In this document: positions 25,233 through 34,764 of the stretch, piece after piece
Layout of the letters: every line of letters begins with the position of its first letter
Position numbering within the stretch: position 1 is the stretch's first letter
Source: Sphingomonas oligoaromativorans
Lineage (GTDB): Bacteria > Pseudomonadota > Alphaproteobacteria > Sphingomonadales > Sphingomonadaceae
Direction: 5' to 3'
Assembly (NCBI RefSeq): GCF_011762195.1
Contig: NZ_JAASQK010000004.1
Span: forward strand, 124,001-188,000
Length of the DNA stretch: 64,000 nt
The notes under the pieces: generated by a model
Database searches by the model: none
What the model was told of the DNA's origin: nothing
The model's input: the letters and a program-made list of their open reading frames with translations, nothing else
Position numbers and translations under genes: made by a program

Positions 25233-26723
25233 ATGTTCGAGAGTTTGAGCGAAAGGCTGGGCGGTGTTTTCGATCGCCTGCGTGGCCGTGGTGCGCTCAA
25301 CGAAGCCGACGTGCGCGCGGCGATGCGCGAAGTGCGCATCGCGCTGCTCGAAGCCGACGTGGCGCTGCCGGTGGTGCGCGAGTTCGTCGACAAGGTGACG
25401 GAAGCGGCCGTCGGCCAGTCCGTCCTGAAGTCGATCACGCCGGGCCAGCAGGTCGTCAAGATCGTCAACGACGCGCTGGTCGAGATGCTGGGTGCCGAAG
25501 CGTCCGATCTCCAGCTCGACGTTACCCCGCCCGCGATCATCATGATGGTCGGCCTTCAGGGTTCGGGCAAGACCACCAGCACCGCCAAGATCGCCCGCCG
25601 CCTGAAGCAGAAGGGCGCGAAGAAGGTCATGATGGCCTCGCTGGACGTCAATCGTCCGGCCGCGCAGGAGCAGCTCGCGGTCCTCGGCACGCAGGCCGAA
25701 GTGGCGACGCTGCCGATCGTGCAGGGCCAGCAGCCTGTCGATATCGCCAAGCGCGCGTTGAGCGCCGCGAAGCTCCAGGGCTTCGACGTGCTGATGCTCG
25801 ACACCGCCGGCCGTCTCCACGTCGATCAGGCGCTGATGGACGAGATGAAGGCGGTCGCCGATGTCGCGACGCCGGACGAAATCCTCCTCGTCGTCGACTC
25901 GCTGACCGGTCAGGACGCGGTCAACGTCGCGAAGTCGTTCTCCGAGCAGGTGCCCCTGACCGGTGTGGTGCTCACCCGCATGGACGGCGATGCGCGCGGT
26001 GGCGCGGCGCTCTCGATGCGCGCCGTCACCGGCAAGCCGATCAAGTTCGTCGGCACGGGCGAGAAGCTGGATGGCCTCGAACTCTTCCAGCCGTCGCGCG
26101 TCGCCGGCCGCATTCTGGGCATGGGCGACGTCGTCAGCCTTGTCGAGCGCGCCGCCGAGACGATCAAGCAGGAAGAGGCCGAACAGCTCGCCGAGCGCAT
26201 GTCGAAGGGGCAGTTCGACCTGAACGACCTGCGCAATCAGCTCGGCCAGATGCGCCGCATGGGCGGCCTCGGCGCACTCGCCTCGATGCTGCCGGGTGTC
26301 GCCAAGGTGAAGAACGCCATGGCGGCCGGCAATGTCGACGACAAGATTCTGATCCACATGGACGCGATCATCGGCTCGATGACGCCCAAGGAGCGCGCCA
26401 AGCCGGAGCTCATCAACGCGAAGCGCAAGATTCGCATCGCGAAGGGCGCCGGCCGCACCGTCCAGGAGGTCAACAAGATCCTGAAGATGCATCAGGAAAT
26501 GGCGACCGCCATGAAGAAGATCAAGAAAATGGGCGGCCTGAAGGGCCTTGCCGGGCTGTTCGGAAAGGGCGGCGGCATGGGCGGTTTGGGCGGCCTTGGT
26601 GGTGCCGGCGGCGGAATGCCGCCCGGTGCCGGCGGGGCCGGTGGCCTCGGAGGGCTTCCGGGACTTCCTGGAGGAGCGCAGGGGCTTCCCCCCGGCTTCC
26701 AGAATTTCCTGAAGAAGAAGTGA
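25233..26723 (+). CDS. ffh: Signal recognition particle protein Ffh
   Basis: A 496-residue SRP54 GTPase. The N domain is followed by the G domain (GLQGSGKTTSTAKIA, DVNRPAAQEQL, DTAGRLHVD, TRMDGDARGGAAL) and a Met-rich M domain that binds 4.5S RNA and signal peptides. The C-terminus has a Gly/Met/Pro-rich tail of about 60 residues. An AAAGGAG site precedes the ATG at 25233. It heads ffh-rpsP-rimM-trmD-rplS, the common bacterial order. The 4.5S RNA gene is not in this window. Confidence 0.95.
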   Translation: MFESLSERLGGVFDRLRGRGALNEADVRAAMREVRIALLEADVALPVVREFVDKVTEAAVGQSVLKSITPGQQVVKIVNDALVEMLGAEASDLQLDVTPPAIIMMVGLQGSGKTTSTAKIARRLKQKGAKKVMMASLDVNRPAAQEQLAVLGTQAEVATLPIVQGQQPVDIAKRALSAAKLQGFDVLMLDTAGRLHVDQALMDEMKAVADVATPDEILLVVDSLTGQDAVNVAKSFSEQVPLTGVVLTRMDGDARGGAALSMRAVTGKPIKFVGTGEKLDGLELFQPSRVAGRILGMGDVVSLVERAAETIKQEEAEQLAERMSKGQFDLNDLRNQLGQMRRMGGLGALASMLPGVAKVKNAMAAGNVDDKILIHMDAIIGSMTPKERAKPELINAKRKIRIAKGAGRTVQEVNKILKMHQEMATAMKKIKKMGGLKGLAGLFGKGGGMGGLGGLGGAGGGMPPGAGGAGGLGGLPGLPGGAQGLPPGFQNFLKKK

Positions 26724-26771
26724 GTTCGTCACCCAGAAGGGTGGCTTCGATTTGATAGAAGGAAGACTAGA

Positions 26772-27194
26772 ATGGCTGTTTCGATCCGTCTCTCGCGCGG
26801 TGGCTCCAAGAAGCGCCCGTATTACCGCATCGTCGTCGCCAACTCGACCGCGCCGCGCGACGGCGCCTTCATCGAGAAGATCGGCACCTACAACCCGATG
26901 CTCTCGAAGGATGACGAGAAGCGCGTGATCCTCGACGGCGAGCGTGCCAAGCACTGGCTCTCGGTGGGCGCGCAGCCGACCGATCGCGTCGCCCGTTTCC
27001 TGGATGCCGCCGGCATCCGTGAGCGCGCCGCGCGCAACAACCCGAAGAAGGCCGAGCCGGGCGAGAAGGCCAAGGAGCGCGCCGAGGAGCGTGCTGCGAA
27101 GGCCGCCGCCCTCGCCGAAGCCGCTGCGGAAGCCGCTGCCGCTCCGGCCCCGGCCGAGGAGGCTCCGGCCGCCGAGGAAACCACCGAGGCGTAA
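26772..27194 (+). CDS. rpsP: 30S ribosomal protein S16 with extended acidic tail
   Basis: A 140-residue S16. The first 80 residues are canonical ([20 protein letters not shown], then [16 protein letters not shown]). The rest is a Lys/Glu then Ala/Glu/Pro-rich tail of about 50 residues, typical of alphaproteobacteria and likely disordered. It starts 48 bases after ffh with a GAAGGAAG site. Confidence 0.95.
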   Translation: MAVSIRLSRGGSKKRPYYRIVVANSTAPRDGAFIEKIGTYNPMLSKDDEKRVILDGERAKHWLSVGAQPTDRVARFLDAAGIRERAARNNPKKAEPGEKAKERAEERAAKAAALAEAAAEAAAAPAPAEEAPAAEETTEA

Positions 27195-27199
27195 TGATC

Positions 27200-27236
27200 A
27201 TGGGTTCGGTGCCTCGACGCGGGGCACCGAACCCAT
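27200..27236. repeat. Perfect 14-bp hairpin after rpsP
   Basis: ATGGGTTCGGTGCC (27200-27213) pairs perfectly with GGCACCGAACCCAT (27223-27236) around a nine-base loop, starting six bases after the rpsP stop. There is no T-tract, and a second palindrome follows at once. It may slow transcription or stabilise the rpsP mRNA end; it is not a standard terminator. Confidence 0.6.
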
Positions 27237-27319
27237 CCGTTCGTGCTGAGCGTAGTCGAAGCACGTGCCCTGAATGCGGCGCCTGCCGCACGTCCTTCGA
27301 CTTTGCTCAGGACGAACGG
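27237..27319. repeat. Palindromic interspersed repeat upstream of rimM
   Basis: An 83-base imperfect palindrome. CCGTTCGTGCTGAGCGTAGT at the left pairs with a right end reading GCTCAGGACGAACGG. It belongs to a different family from the 22076 and 27820 elements; similar elements (translating as VRPEPVEG-like peptides) are frequent in sphingomonads. It ends 10 bases before the rimM start, so it lies in the rimM 5' leader. Confidence 0.75.
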
Positions 27320-27329
27320 AGTAGAGGGC

Positions 27330-27806
27330 TTGTCTGATCGGCCCGTCGTCCTCGCCGCCATCATCGGCGCGCATGGCGTCACCGGAGAGGTGCGCCTTAA
27401 GCTCTTTACCGGCGATCTGAAGCGCTATCCGTCGCTCAGTGCCGGTGCGAGCAGCTATACGCTCAAATCCATCCGCCCCGGCCCCAACGGCGCCGTGGCC
27501 CGCTTCGCCGAAGTGACCGACCGCAACGCCGCCGAGGCGCTGCGGGGTACGGAACTCACGGTGCCGCGCTCGTCGCTGCCTCCGCTGGAGGAGGGCGAAT
27601 ATTATCATGCCGATCTGCTCGGGCAGGACGCCGTCTCCACGGCGGGTGAGGCGCTCGGCCGCATCGTCGCCGTCGAGAATTTCGGCGCGGGCGATCTGAT
27701 CGAGATCGAACGGGAGAATGGCCGCCGCTTCCTCGTGCCGGTGGGCGCGGGCGTCGAGCAGCTTGGGCCGCCGATCCGTGTCCATGCCGAGTTCGTGGAA
27801 GCATGA
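27330..27806 (+). CDS. rimM: Ribosome maturation factor RimM
   Basis: A 158-residue 16S rRNA processing factor that binds S19. The N-terminal block VVLAAIIGAHGVTGEVRLK and the C-terminal PRC-barrel (LGRIVAVENFGAGDLIEIE, then FLVPVG) are intact. The start is taken as TTG 27330 behind GGAGTAGAGGG, because no ATG lies between the repeat and the conserved N-terminus. An ATG at 27243 would translate the palindromic repeat. Confidence 0.9.
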   Translation: MSDRPVVLAAIIGAHGVTGEVRLKLFTGDLKRYPSLSAGASSYTLKSIRPGPNGAVARFAEVTDRNAAEALRGTELTVPRSSLPPLEEGEYYHADLLGQDAVSTAGEALGRIVAVENFGAGDLIEIERENGRRFLVPVGAGVEQLGPPIRVHAEFVEA

Positions 27807-27819
27807 GCATCAAGCTCTT

Positions 27820-27901
27820 CGTCATCCCGGCGAAGGCCGGGGTCTCGGGTGGCGGGTGCTGTGCGAGCCTCCGGGAGATGCCAGCCTTCGCTGGCATGAC
27901 G
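27820..27901. repeat. Second copy of the mtaB-type palindromic repeat
   Basis: Starts CGTCATCCCGGCGAAGGCCG and ends with GCCAGCCTTCGCTGGCATGACG-like sequence (final bases GGCATGACG). It shares arms with the element in mtaB (22076-22157) but has a different centre. It occupies most of the gap between rimM and the next gene. Confidence 0.78.
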
Positions 27902-27939
27902 AACGGGGGAACCGGCATGACGAATAGGACTAAGGCCTG

Positions 27940-28254
27940 ATGAACCCCGCGGCTGCCTTTTTCTTCGTGGTGCTGGCATTGCAGGCGGTGTTCGTCGCGG
28001 CGCTGGTGCTGCTGGTCGGCCGGCGCTTTCCGGCGCGATTGAGGCTCTATCGCTTTGTGGCGCCCGCCGCCTTGCCGATCCTGCTATGGGGCATGGCGAG
28101 CCTCGCCTATCTCCAGTCCCGCCGCGAGATGGGTCTGCCGCAGGACATGATTTCCTACGAGCCGGTCGTCCGCTTCTTCCTGGGCTACGGCATCCTGTGG
28201 CTGGTCGGCGTGCTGTGGGCGACGATGCTGATCCGCTGGACACGCCGTCGATGA
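27940..28254 (+). CDS. Hypothetical membrane protein between rimM and trmD
   Basis: A 104-residue protein with three predicted membrane helices ([58 protein letters not shown]) and a short basic C-terminus. I do not recognise a family. Its stop overlaps the trmD start (ATGA), so it is part of the ribosomal/tRNA operon, an unusual place for a membrane protein. Confidence 0.7.
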   Translation: MNPAAAFFFVVLALQAVFVAALVLLVGRRFPARLRLYRFVAPAALPILLWGMASLAYLQSRREMGLPQDMISYEPVVRFFLGYGILWLVGVLWATMLIRWTRRR

Positions 28255-28997
28255 GCTTCCAGGCGTCGATCCTCACCCTCTATCCCGAGATGTTTCCGGG
28301 GCCGCTGGGCATCAGCCTCGCGGGCCGGGCGCTCGCCGAGGGAAAATGGTCGCTGGAGGCGGTGCAGATCCGCGACTTCACGACCGACAAGCATCGCTCC
28401 GTCGACGACACGCCCGCCGGCGGCGGTGCCGGCATGGTGATGCGCGCCGACATCCTCGCCCGCGCGCTCGACGACGCGACGGCCCGCCATCCGGGCGTCC
28501 CCGTGCTGGCGATGACGCCGCGTGGAGCGCCGCTCACGCAGGCTCGTGTCCGCCAGCTTGCCGAGGGGCCGGGGGCGATCATCCTGTGCGGCCGCTTCGA
28601 GGGGATCGACCAGCGCCTGTTCGACGCGCGCGCGATCGAGGAAGTCTCGATCGGCGATTATATCCTCTCGGGCGGCGAGATGGCGGCGCTGACGCTGCTC
28701 GATGCTTGCGTTCGGCTGCTTCCCGGCGTAATGGGCGCCGCTTCGAGCGGAGATGAAGAGAGCTTCGAAACGGGGCTTCTCGAATATCCGCATTATACCC
28801 GACCCGCTGAGTGGGAAGGGCGCACGATCCCTGAAGTGCTGCGATCGGGGGATCATGCGAGGATCAAGGCCTGGCGTCATGCCGAGGCCGAGACCATCAC
28901 ACGGCTAAGGCGGCCGGACCTTTTGGAGCGCCACGGTGGCGTTCCGGTCCAGTCGCCCTCTGGCGCGCGGCGAAAAGACGAGGACGTAAAGTCATGA
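28251..28997 (+). CDS. trmD: tRNA (guanine-37-N1)-methyltransferase
   Basis: A 248-residue SPOUT methyltransferase making m1G37 in tRNA. The knot region has [27 protein letters not shown] and the catalytic-loop [18 protein letters not shown]. Length is normal with a short basic tail. It overlaps both the preceding membrane gene and rplS by four bases. Confidence 0.95.
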   Translation: MSFQASILTLYPEMFPGPLGISLAGRALAEGKWSLEAVQIRDFTTDKHRSVDDTPAGGGAGMVMRADILARALDDATARHPGVPVLAMTPRGAPLTQARVRQLAEGPGAIILCGRFEGIDQRLFDARAIEEVSIGDYILSGGEMAALTLLDACVRLLPGVMGAASSGDEESFETGLLEYPHYTRPAEWEGRTIPEVLRSGDHARIKAWRHAEAETITRLRRPDLLERHGGVPVQSPSGARRKDEDVKS

Positions 28998-29368
28998 ACC
29001 TCATCCAGCAGCTCGAGGCGGAAGCCATCGCGCAGTTCAATGAGTCGAAGAAGATCCCCGAATTCCGTCCGGGCGACACGCTGCGCGTCGGCGTGAAGGT
29101 CGTCGAAGGCGACCGTTCGCGCGTCCAGGCGTTCGAGGGCGTCTGCATCGCTCGCGCCAACAAGGGCATGGGCAGCAGCTTCACCGTCCGCAAGATCTCG
29201 TTCGGCGAAGGCGTCGAGCGCGTCTTCCCGCTCTACTCGCCCAACGTCGACTCGATCGAGGTTGTGCGCCGCGGCGTCGTCCGTCGCGCGAAGCTCTATT
29301 ATCTGCGTGGCCGTACCGGCAAGTCTGCCCGTATCGCCGAGCGCAAGGACACCCGCGCGCAGGCTTGA
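28994..29368 (+). CDS. rplS: 50S ribosomal protein L19
   Basis: A 124-residue L19. [40 protein letters not shown] and the C-terminal [16 protein letters not shown] are diagnostic. Its ATG overlaps the trmD stop. It ends the ffh-rplS operon at a terminator. Confidence 0.97.
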   Translation: MNLIQQLEAEAIAQFNESKKIPEFRPGDTLRVGVKVVEGDRSRVQAFEGVCIARANKGMGSSFTVRKISFGEGVERVFPLYSPNVDSIEVVRRGVVRRAKLYYLRGRTGKSARIAERKDTRAQA

Positions 29369-29399
29369 GGCCTCGCGCGTCCTTCGCGACGCTACAGGG

Positions 29400-29443
29400 A
29401 AGGGCGTCGGCAGCTTCAAGGCTGTCGGCGCCCTTTCTCTTTC
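29400..29443 (+). terminator. Rho-independent terminator of the ffh-rplS operon
   Basis: GGGCGTCGGCAGC (29402-29414) pairs with GCTGTCGGCGCCC (29421-29433) with two imperfect positions, around TTCAAG, followed by TTTCTCTTT. It is 33 bases after the rplS stop. Confidence 0.8.
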
Positions 29444-30335
29444 AGCGAGGCAGCGCGGGTGCCCAGCGATAGGAACCCTCGCCGGTCTTCTCCACGAAGC
29501 CGACGCCCGGATAGGGGAAGTGCGGCGCGAAGATGCGCTCATGATCGGCGGCGAGCTTCGCCAGCAGCGCCTTGCGGTTGGCACGGCCCTGCGCGCCATT
29601 ACCGTCATACTCGATCGTCCAGTCCGGCCTGGCGAGTGAGATGATCGAGCTGTGCGCGCTGTCGCCGATGTCGAGCAGGCGGGCGTTGCCGGAGCGGATC
29701 TCATAGCCGCTATGCCCCGGCGTGTGCCCCGGGAGCGGCACGGAGGTGATGCCGGGCACGACCTCGGCACCCGGCTTGAAAGGCTGGACCTTCGCACGGA
29801 TCGTCTCGACCAGCGCCTTGCTGCCCTTGGCCTGCATGTAGCTCCATTCCGTCGCCGACATGCGGATGGTCGCCTTGGGGAAAGCGAGCGCGCCATCCCT
29901 GGTCGCGAGCCCGCCGACATGATCGCCATGGCTGTGGGTGATGAGGATGTCGGTCACGTCTTCGGGCCGGACATGGGCGGCGGCGAGGCTTGCCATCAGA
30001 GAGCCGCCGATCTTCGGCCCGAGCCCCGTGTCGAGCAGCACGACGTGCCCCGGCATCCGCACCAGCAGCGCATCCACCGAGAGGCTGATCCTGTCGGTCG
30101 GCGCGTGGGCCTGCTGGAGCACTTTCGACACCTCCGGCTTGGGCACGCCGACGCCGAAGACGCTGCCGTCATTGGGCACGACATTGTCCATGTCGCGCAG
30201 CGCGAAGAGCTGGAGCGTGCCCAGCCTGAAGCCGGTCGCGCCCGCGGGTGTCGGGGCAGGGGCCGCGAGCAGAGGCTGGCTGGCCAGGAGGGCGAAGGCG
30301 AGGGGCGCGATGGCGCGTTGAACTCGGAACGACAC
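29442..30335 (-). CDS. Exported metallo-beta-lactamase-fold hydrolase
   Basis: A 297-residue protein with a signal peptide (IAPLAFALLASQPLLAAPAP). The MBL metal motif HSHGDHVGG is intact, with further ligands in LPGHTPGHSGYE, DIGDSAHSS and a late FAPHFPYPG. The sequence fits the quorum-lactonase/hydrolase branch rather than class B beta-lactamases, but the substrate cannot be named. Periplasmic by signal peptide. It is convergent with rplS and divergent from the S9 peptidase. Confidence 0.82.
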   Translation of the reverse strand: MSFRVQRAIAPLAFALLASQPLLAAPAPTPAGATGFRLGTLQLFALRDMDNVVPNDGSVFGVGVPKPEVSKVLQQAHAPTDRISLSVDALLVRMPGHVVLLDTGLGPKIGGSLMASLAAAHVRPEDVTDILITHSHGDHVGGLATRDGALAFPKATIRMSATEWSYMQAKGSKALVETIRAKVQPFKPGAEVVPGITSVPLPGHTPGHSGYEIRSGNARLLDIGDSAHSSIISLARPDWTIEYDGNGAQGRANRKALLAKLAADHERIFAPHFPYPGVGFVEKTGEGSYRWAPALPR

Positions 30336-30474
30336 GGCACATCCCTTTCATATGATCCGTTGGCTTTGACGGGATGCTAGCCCCGGATGGGGGGCGGGGA
30401 AAGCTGGCCCCGAGCATAGTGATTTTCCGCCCAGCGGTGCTTGCCCGGCGGTGAGGGGCGGCTACACAGTCGTC

Positions 30475-32718
30475 ATGCGTCTGTCTTTCCTCGCGAGCGT
30501 CTCGCTCCTCGCCACCGCCGCCGTTGCCGCTCCGGTTCCCTCGGTTCCGCAGAAGCCGCTGACCATCGATCGCATCTTCGCGAGCCCGTCGCTCTCCGGC
30601 CCGACGCCGCGCGGCGTGAAGCTGTCGCCCGACGGCAGGCTCGCGACGCTGCTCAAGCCCCGCGCCGATGAGCGCGAGCGCTATGATCTCTGGGCGGTCG
30701 ATACCAGGACCGGCGCCGAGCGGATGCTGGTGGACAGCAAGAAGATCGGCAGCGGCGCCGAACTCTCCGAAGCCGAGAAGATGCGCCGCGAGCGCGCCCG
30801 CGTCGGCGGCACCAAGGGCATCGTCGATTATGCCTGGGCGCCGGACGGCAAGAGCATCCTCGTGCCGATCGACGGCGATCTCTATCTAGCCGGCCTCGAC
30901 GGCAAGGTCCGCCGGTTGACCAATACGCCCCAGTCCGAGATCGACGCGCATGTCTCGGCGGGCGGCGGCTTCGTGAGCTTCGTGCGCGACCAGAACCTCT
31001 ACGCGATCGATCTCAAGACCGGCACCGAGAGGGCGCTCACCAGGGAAGGCGGCAACACCGTCACCTGCGGCACCGCCGAATTCGTCGCGCAGGAGGAAAT
31101 GGATCGCGACACCGGCACATGGTGGTCGCCGGGTGACGCCCATGTCGCGGTCGAATGCTATGACGAAGCCCCGGTGAAGATCGTCACCCGCGCCGCCATC
31201 GGCGCCGACGGCACCAAGACCTTCGACCAGCGCTATCCCGCCGCCGGCACGCCCAACGTCATCTCCTCGCTGTCGGTGATGTCGGCGGATGGTTCGCACC
31301 GGGTGAAGGTCGATCTTGGGGCGGACCCGGACATCTACATTGCCCGCGTCGACTGGTCGGCGGATGGCAGGACGCTCTACGTCCAGCGCGAGAGCCGCGA
31401 CCAGAAGACGCTCGACATGCTCGCCGTCGATCCGGCGACGGGCGCGGCCAAGGTGCTGTTCACTGAGACGTCCAAGACCTGGATCAAGCTCACCGACGAT
31501 TTCCGCCCGCTGAAGGACGGCAGCCTGATCTGGGGCTCGCAGCGTTCGGGCTTCATGCATCTCTACCGCTTCGTGAACGGCCAGTGGACCCAGCTCACCA
31601 AGGGCGACTGGATGGTCGAGACCAACGGCCAGTCCAGCCACACCGGCCTGATCGGCGTCGACGAGGCGCACCACCGCCTGTTCTTCGCCGCCAACAAGGA
31701 CAGCGTGCTCGAAAGCCAGATCTACACGATCGACTATCTCGACCCGCAAGAACCCAAGCGCCTCACCGAGAGCGGCTACTGGAACGACGCGGTGATGGAT
31801 CAGGCGGGCACGCACATGCTCGTCTCGCGGTCCAGTCCGTCGCAGCCGCCGCAGGTCTATCTGGCGGACGCGACCGGCAAGCGGCTGGCGTGGATCGAGG
31901 AGAACAGGCTCGACGCCAAACACCCCTACGCGCCCTTCCTCGCGGCGCACCGCCCGGTGCAGTACGGCACGCTCAAGGCCGAGGACGGCAGCACGCTCTA
32001 TTATGAGATGATTACGCCGAAGCTGGAGGCGGGTAAGCGCTACCCGGTGTTCTTCGAGCATTATGGCGGCCCCGGCGCGCAGCAGGTGAAGCGCGCGTGG
32101 ATGAGCCCGATGGCGCAATATTGGGTGTCGAAGGGCTGGATCTACTTCCAGATCGACAATCGCGGCTCGGCCAATCGCGGCACGGCGTTCGAGGACCAGA
32201 TCTATCACGCGATGGGCACGGTCGAGGTCGCCGATCAGGCGACGGGCGCGCGCTGGCTCCAGCAGCAAAGCTTCGTGGACCCGAAGAAGATCGCGATCTT
32301 CGGCTGGTCCTATGGCGGCTACATGACGCTCAAGATGCTGGAGAAGGCGCCGCCGGGCCTCTACGCGGCGGGCGTCTCGGGCGCGCCGGTGACGAAGTGG
32401 GAGATGTACGACACCCACTATACCGAGCGCTATCTGGGCAACCCGGCGACCGACCCGAAGACCTATGAGGCCTCCGACGCGGTGGCCGACGCGCCGTCGA
32501 TCAAGACGCCGATGCTGCTGATGCACGGCCTTTCGGACGACAATGTCGTGTTCGAGAACTCGGCCGCGCTCATCAACCGGCTTCAGGAGACGGATACGCC
32601 CTTCGACATGATGCTTTATGTCGGCCAGACGCATCATATCGCGGGCGAGGGCCGTCAGGCGCACGTTCAGCACACGATCGAGACATTCCTCGACGAAAAG
32701 GTGCTCGACCAGAAGTGA
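30475..32718 (+). CDS. Exported S9 family peptidase (dipeptidyl-peptidase IV type)
   Basis: A 747-residue secreted serine peptidase. A signal peptide (residues 1-20) precedes a DPPIV-type beta-propeller, in which AQEEMDRDTGTWW carries the paired Glu that bind the substrate amino terminus. The alpha/beta-hydrolase domain follows, with Ser in FGWSYGGYMT, Asp in GLSDDNV and His in GQTHHI. This points to removal of dipeptides, probably X-Pro, from peptide N-termini in the periplasm. The start at 30475 lies inside a slightly longer open frame. Confidence 0.9.
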   Translation: MRLSFLASVSLLATAAVAAPVPSVPQKPLTIDRIFASPSLSGPTPRGVKLSPDGRLATLLKPRADERERYDLWAVDTRTGAERMLVDSKKIGSGAELSEAEKMRRERARVGGTKGIVDYAWAPDGKSILVPIDGDLYLAGLDGKVRRLTNTPQSEIDAHVSAGGGFVSFVRDQNLYAIDLKTGTERALTREGGNTVTCGTAEFVAQEEMDRDTGTWWSPGDAHVAVECYDEAPVKIVTRAAIGADGTKTFDQRYPAAGTPNVISSLSVMSADGSHRVKVDLGADPDIYIARVDWSADGRTLYVQRESRDQKTLDMLAVDPATGAAKVLFTETSKTWIKLTDDFRPLKDGSLIWGSQRSGFMHLYRFVNGQWTQLTKGDWMVETNGQSSHTGLIGVDEAHHRLFFAANKDSVLESQIYTIDYLDPQEPKRLTESGYWNDAVMDQAGTHMLVSRSSPSQPPQVYLADATGKRLAWIEENRLDAKHPYAPFLAAHRPVQYGTLKAEDGSTLYYEMITPKLEAGKRYPVFFEHYGGPGAQQVKRAWMSPMAQYWVSKGWIYFQIDNRGSANRGTAFEDQIYHAMGTVEVADQATGARWLQQQSFVDPKKIAIFGWSYGGYMTLKMLEKAPPGLYAAGVSGAPVTKWEMYDTHYTERYLGNPATDPKTYEASDAVADAPSIKTPMLLMHGLSDDNVVFENSAALINRLQETDTPFDMMLYVGQTHHIAGEGRQAHVQHTIETFLDEKVLDQK

Positions 32719-32739
32719 GCGTGCGCCGCTGCCTCCCGT

Positions 32740-33555
32740 TCAGCGGATCGGGATGGGAGGCAGCGCGCCGCGATCGACGACGCGCGTGTAGAGGTGCCAC
32801 GTCGCATAGCCGAGCCACGGGATCACGATTGCCAGCCCGATGAAGGTCGGGATCGAGCCTGCCACCAGCAGCGCGGCCACGATCAGGCCCCAGCGCGCCG
32901 CCATGCCCGGATTGGCCGAGACGGCGCGGAACGAGGTGGAGATCGCCGTCCCGCCATCGACCGGGCGATCGACCAGCATCGGGATCGTCGTCCAGGTCAG
33001 CCCCAGCGCCACGACGGCGTAGGCCAGCCCGACGAGGTTGCCGACGATCATCATCTGCCATCCGGCCGCCGTGCCGAAGAGCTGGTGGAGAAACTCCCCG
33101 ACCGACCTGGGCGGCACGTTGCCGAGAAACGCATCATGGATCGCGCCGCCGACCCACACCCACGATCCGAACAGCATAATCATCAGTACCGCGACGCCGA
33201 TCAGCGATCCCAGGGATGGGCTGTGGCGGATGTCGAAGAAATGCTGCCAGCTCGAGTCCAGCCCGGCCTCGCGCCGGCGCGCCAGCTCGTAGAAGCCGAC
33301 CGCGACCAGCGGCCCCAGCAGCGAAAGCCCCGCCGCCATCGGGAAAAACAGCACCAGTGGCACCCCGCCGAGCGAGGCGAAGGCGACCGAAAGGCTGAAC
33401 AGCGGATAGATGATCGCGATCACCACGATGTCGCCACGCTTCTCGCGGAAGTCGGCCCAGCCTTCCCGGAGCGCGAAACGAATGTCTTCGGAGCTTATCC
33501 GCCGGATCGGGATCGCCGGGGCGGATGCAGGGGGCTGCGCGGATACTGCCACCAT
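32740..33555 (-). CDS. DUF2189-like integral membrane protein
   Basis: A 271-residue protein with about six membrane helices. IRRISSEDIRFALREGWADF at the N-terminus and the following multi-helix pattern match the DUF2189 family. Function unknown for the family, sometimes loosely linked to cytochrome oxidase. Its last codons share a 10-base inverted repeat (32728-32737 with 32755-32764) that may end transcription from both sides. It is divergent from asd. Confidence 0.75.
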   Translation of the reverse strand: MVAVSAQPPASAPAIPIRRISSEDIRFALREGWADFREKRGDIVVIAIIYPLFSLSVAFASLGGVPLVLFFPMAAGLSLLGPLVAVGFYELARRREAGLDSSWQHFFDIRHSPSLGSLIGVAVLMIMLFGSWVWVGGAIHDAFLGNVPPRSVGEFLHQLFGTAAGWQMMIVGNLVGLAYAVVALGLTWTTIPMLVDRPVDGGTAISTSFRAVSANPGMAARWGLIVAALLVAGSIPTFIGLAIVIPWLGYATWHLYTRVVDRGALPPIPIR

Positions 33556-33731
33556 GACTACTCTCCTAAGATGCTCTATCAACACTCCATCGGTCGGGGA
33601 CGGCATCGCCGTCGGCGATCGTGTACGGCATCTTTGCCGCACTCAAGTTTTACCATAGGGAGCGGCGCTGGACAAAACATGTCGCAGCGCTATGCCGCCC
33701 ACGCAATTTCTTAACGTCACGGAGTCGTAAG

Positions 33732-34760
33732 ATGGGTTATCGGGTTGTCGTCGCAGGGGCCACGGGCAATGTCGGGCGTGAGATGCTCGCCATTCTCGCC
33801 GAGCGCGAATTCCCGATCGCCGATATCGCGGTGCTGGCCTCCTCGCGCTCTACCGGCGATCAGGTGGAGTTCGGCGACACGGGCAAGATGCTCACGATCA
33901 AAAACATAGAGCATTTCGACTGGACGGGCTGGGACATCGCGCTGTTCGCGATCGGCTCCGAGGCGACGAAGAAATATGCCCCCATCGCGGCGGCGGCGGG
34001 CTGCACGGTGATCGACAACTCGTCGCTCTACCGCATGGACCCCGACGTGCCGCTGATCGTGCCCGAGGTGAACCCCGAGGCGATCGACGGCTATACCCGC
34101 AAGAACATCATCGCGAACCCCAACTGCTCGACCGCGCAGATGGTCGTCGCGCTGAAGCCGCTGCATGATGCGGCGAAGATCAAGCGCGTCGTCGTCTCGA
34201 CCTACCAGTCGGTCTCCGGCGCGGGCAAGTCGGGCATGGACGAGCTGTTCGAGCAGAGCCGCAACATCTTCGTCGGCGATGCGGCCGAGCCGAAGAAGTT
34301 CACCAAGCAGATCGCCTTCAACGTGATCCCGCACATCGACAGCTTCCTCGATGACGGCTTCACCAAGGAAGAGTGGAAGATGGTCGTCGAGACCAAGAAG
34401 ATCCTCGATCCGAAGGTGAAGGTGGTCGCCACCTGCGTGCGTGTGCCGGTGTTCGTTGGCCACTCGGAAGCGATCAACATCGAATTCGAGAACGAGATCT
34501 CCGCCAAGGAAGCGCAGGACATCCTGCGCGAGGCGCCGGGCATCATGCTGATCGATAAGCGCGAGGACGGCGGCTACACGACTCCGATCGAGTGCGTGGG
34601 CGAGTTCGCCACCTTCGTCAGCCGCGTCCGCGAAGACCCGACCGTCGAGAACGGCCTCGTGATCTGGTGCGTGTCCGACAACCTCCGCAAGGGCGCGGCG
34701 CTCAATGCCGTGCAGATCGCGGAGCTGCTCGGCCGTCGCCATCTCAAGAAGGCGGCCTGA
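33732..34760 (+). CDS. asd: Aspartate-semialdehyde dehydrogenase
   Basis: A 342-residue NADPH-dependent enzyme making aspartate semialdehyde for lysine, threonine, methionine and diaminopimelate. The N-terminal VVVAGATGNVGREML binds NADP, the catalytic Cys is in IANPNCSTAQMV, and VSTYQSVSGAGKSGMDEL is conserved. The start at 33732 gives the family length. The GFA gene follows four bases after its stop. Confidence 0.95.
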   Translation: MGYRVVVAGATGNVGREMLAILAEREFPIADIAVLASSRSTGDQVEFGDTGKMLTIKNIEHFDWTGWDIALFAIGSEATKKYAPIAAAAGCTVIDNSSLYRMDPDVPLIVPEVNPEAIDGYTRKNIIANPNCSTAQMVVALKPLHDAAKIKRVVVSTYQSVSGAGKSGMDELFEQSRNIFVGDAAEPKKFTKQIAFNVIPHIDSFLDDGFTKEEWKMVVETKKILDPKVKVVATCVRVPVFVGHSEAINIEFENEISAKEAQDILREAPGIMLIDKREDGGYTTPIECVGEFATFVSRVREDPTVENGLVIWCVSDNLRKGAALNAVQIAELLGRRHLKKAA

Positions 34761-34764
34761 TCCT

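Noticed and set aside
27243-27329. ATG-started N-terminal extension of RimM.
   Set aside because: The extra 29 residues are a translation of the palindromic repeat and precede the conserved N-terminus.
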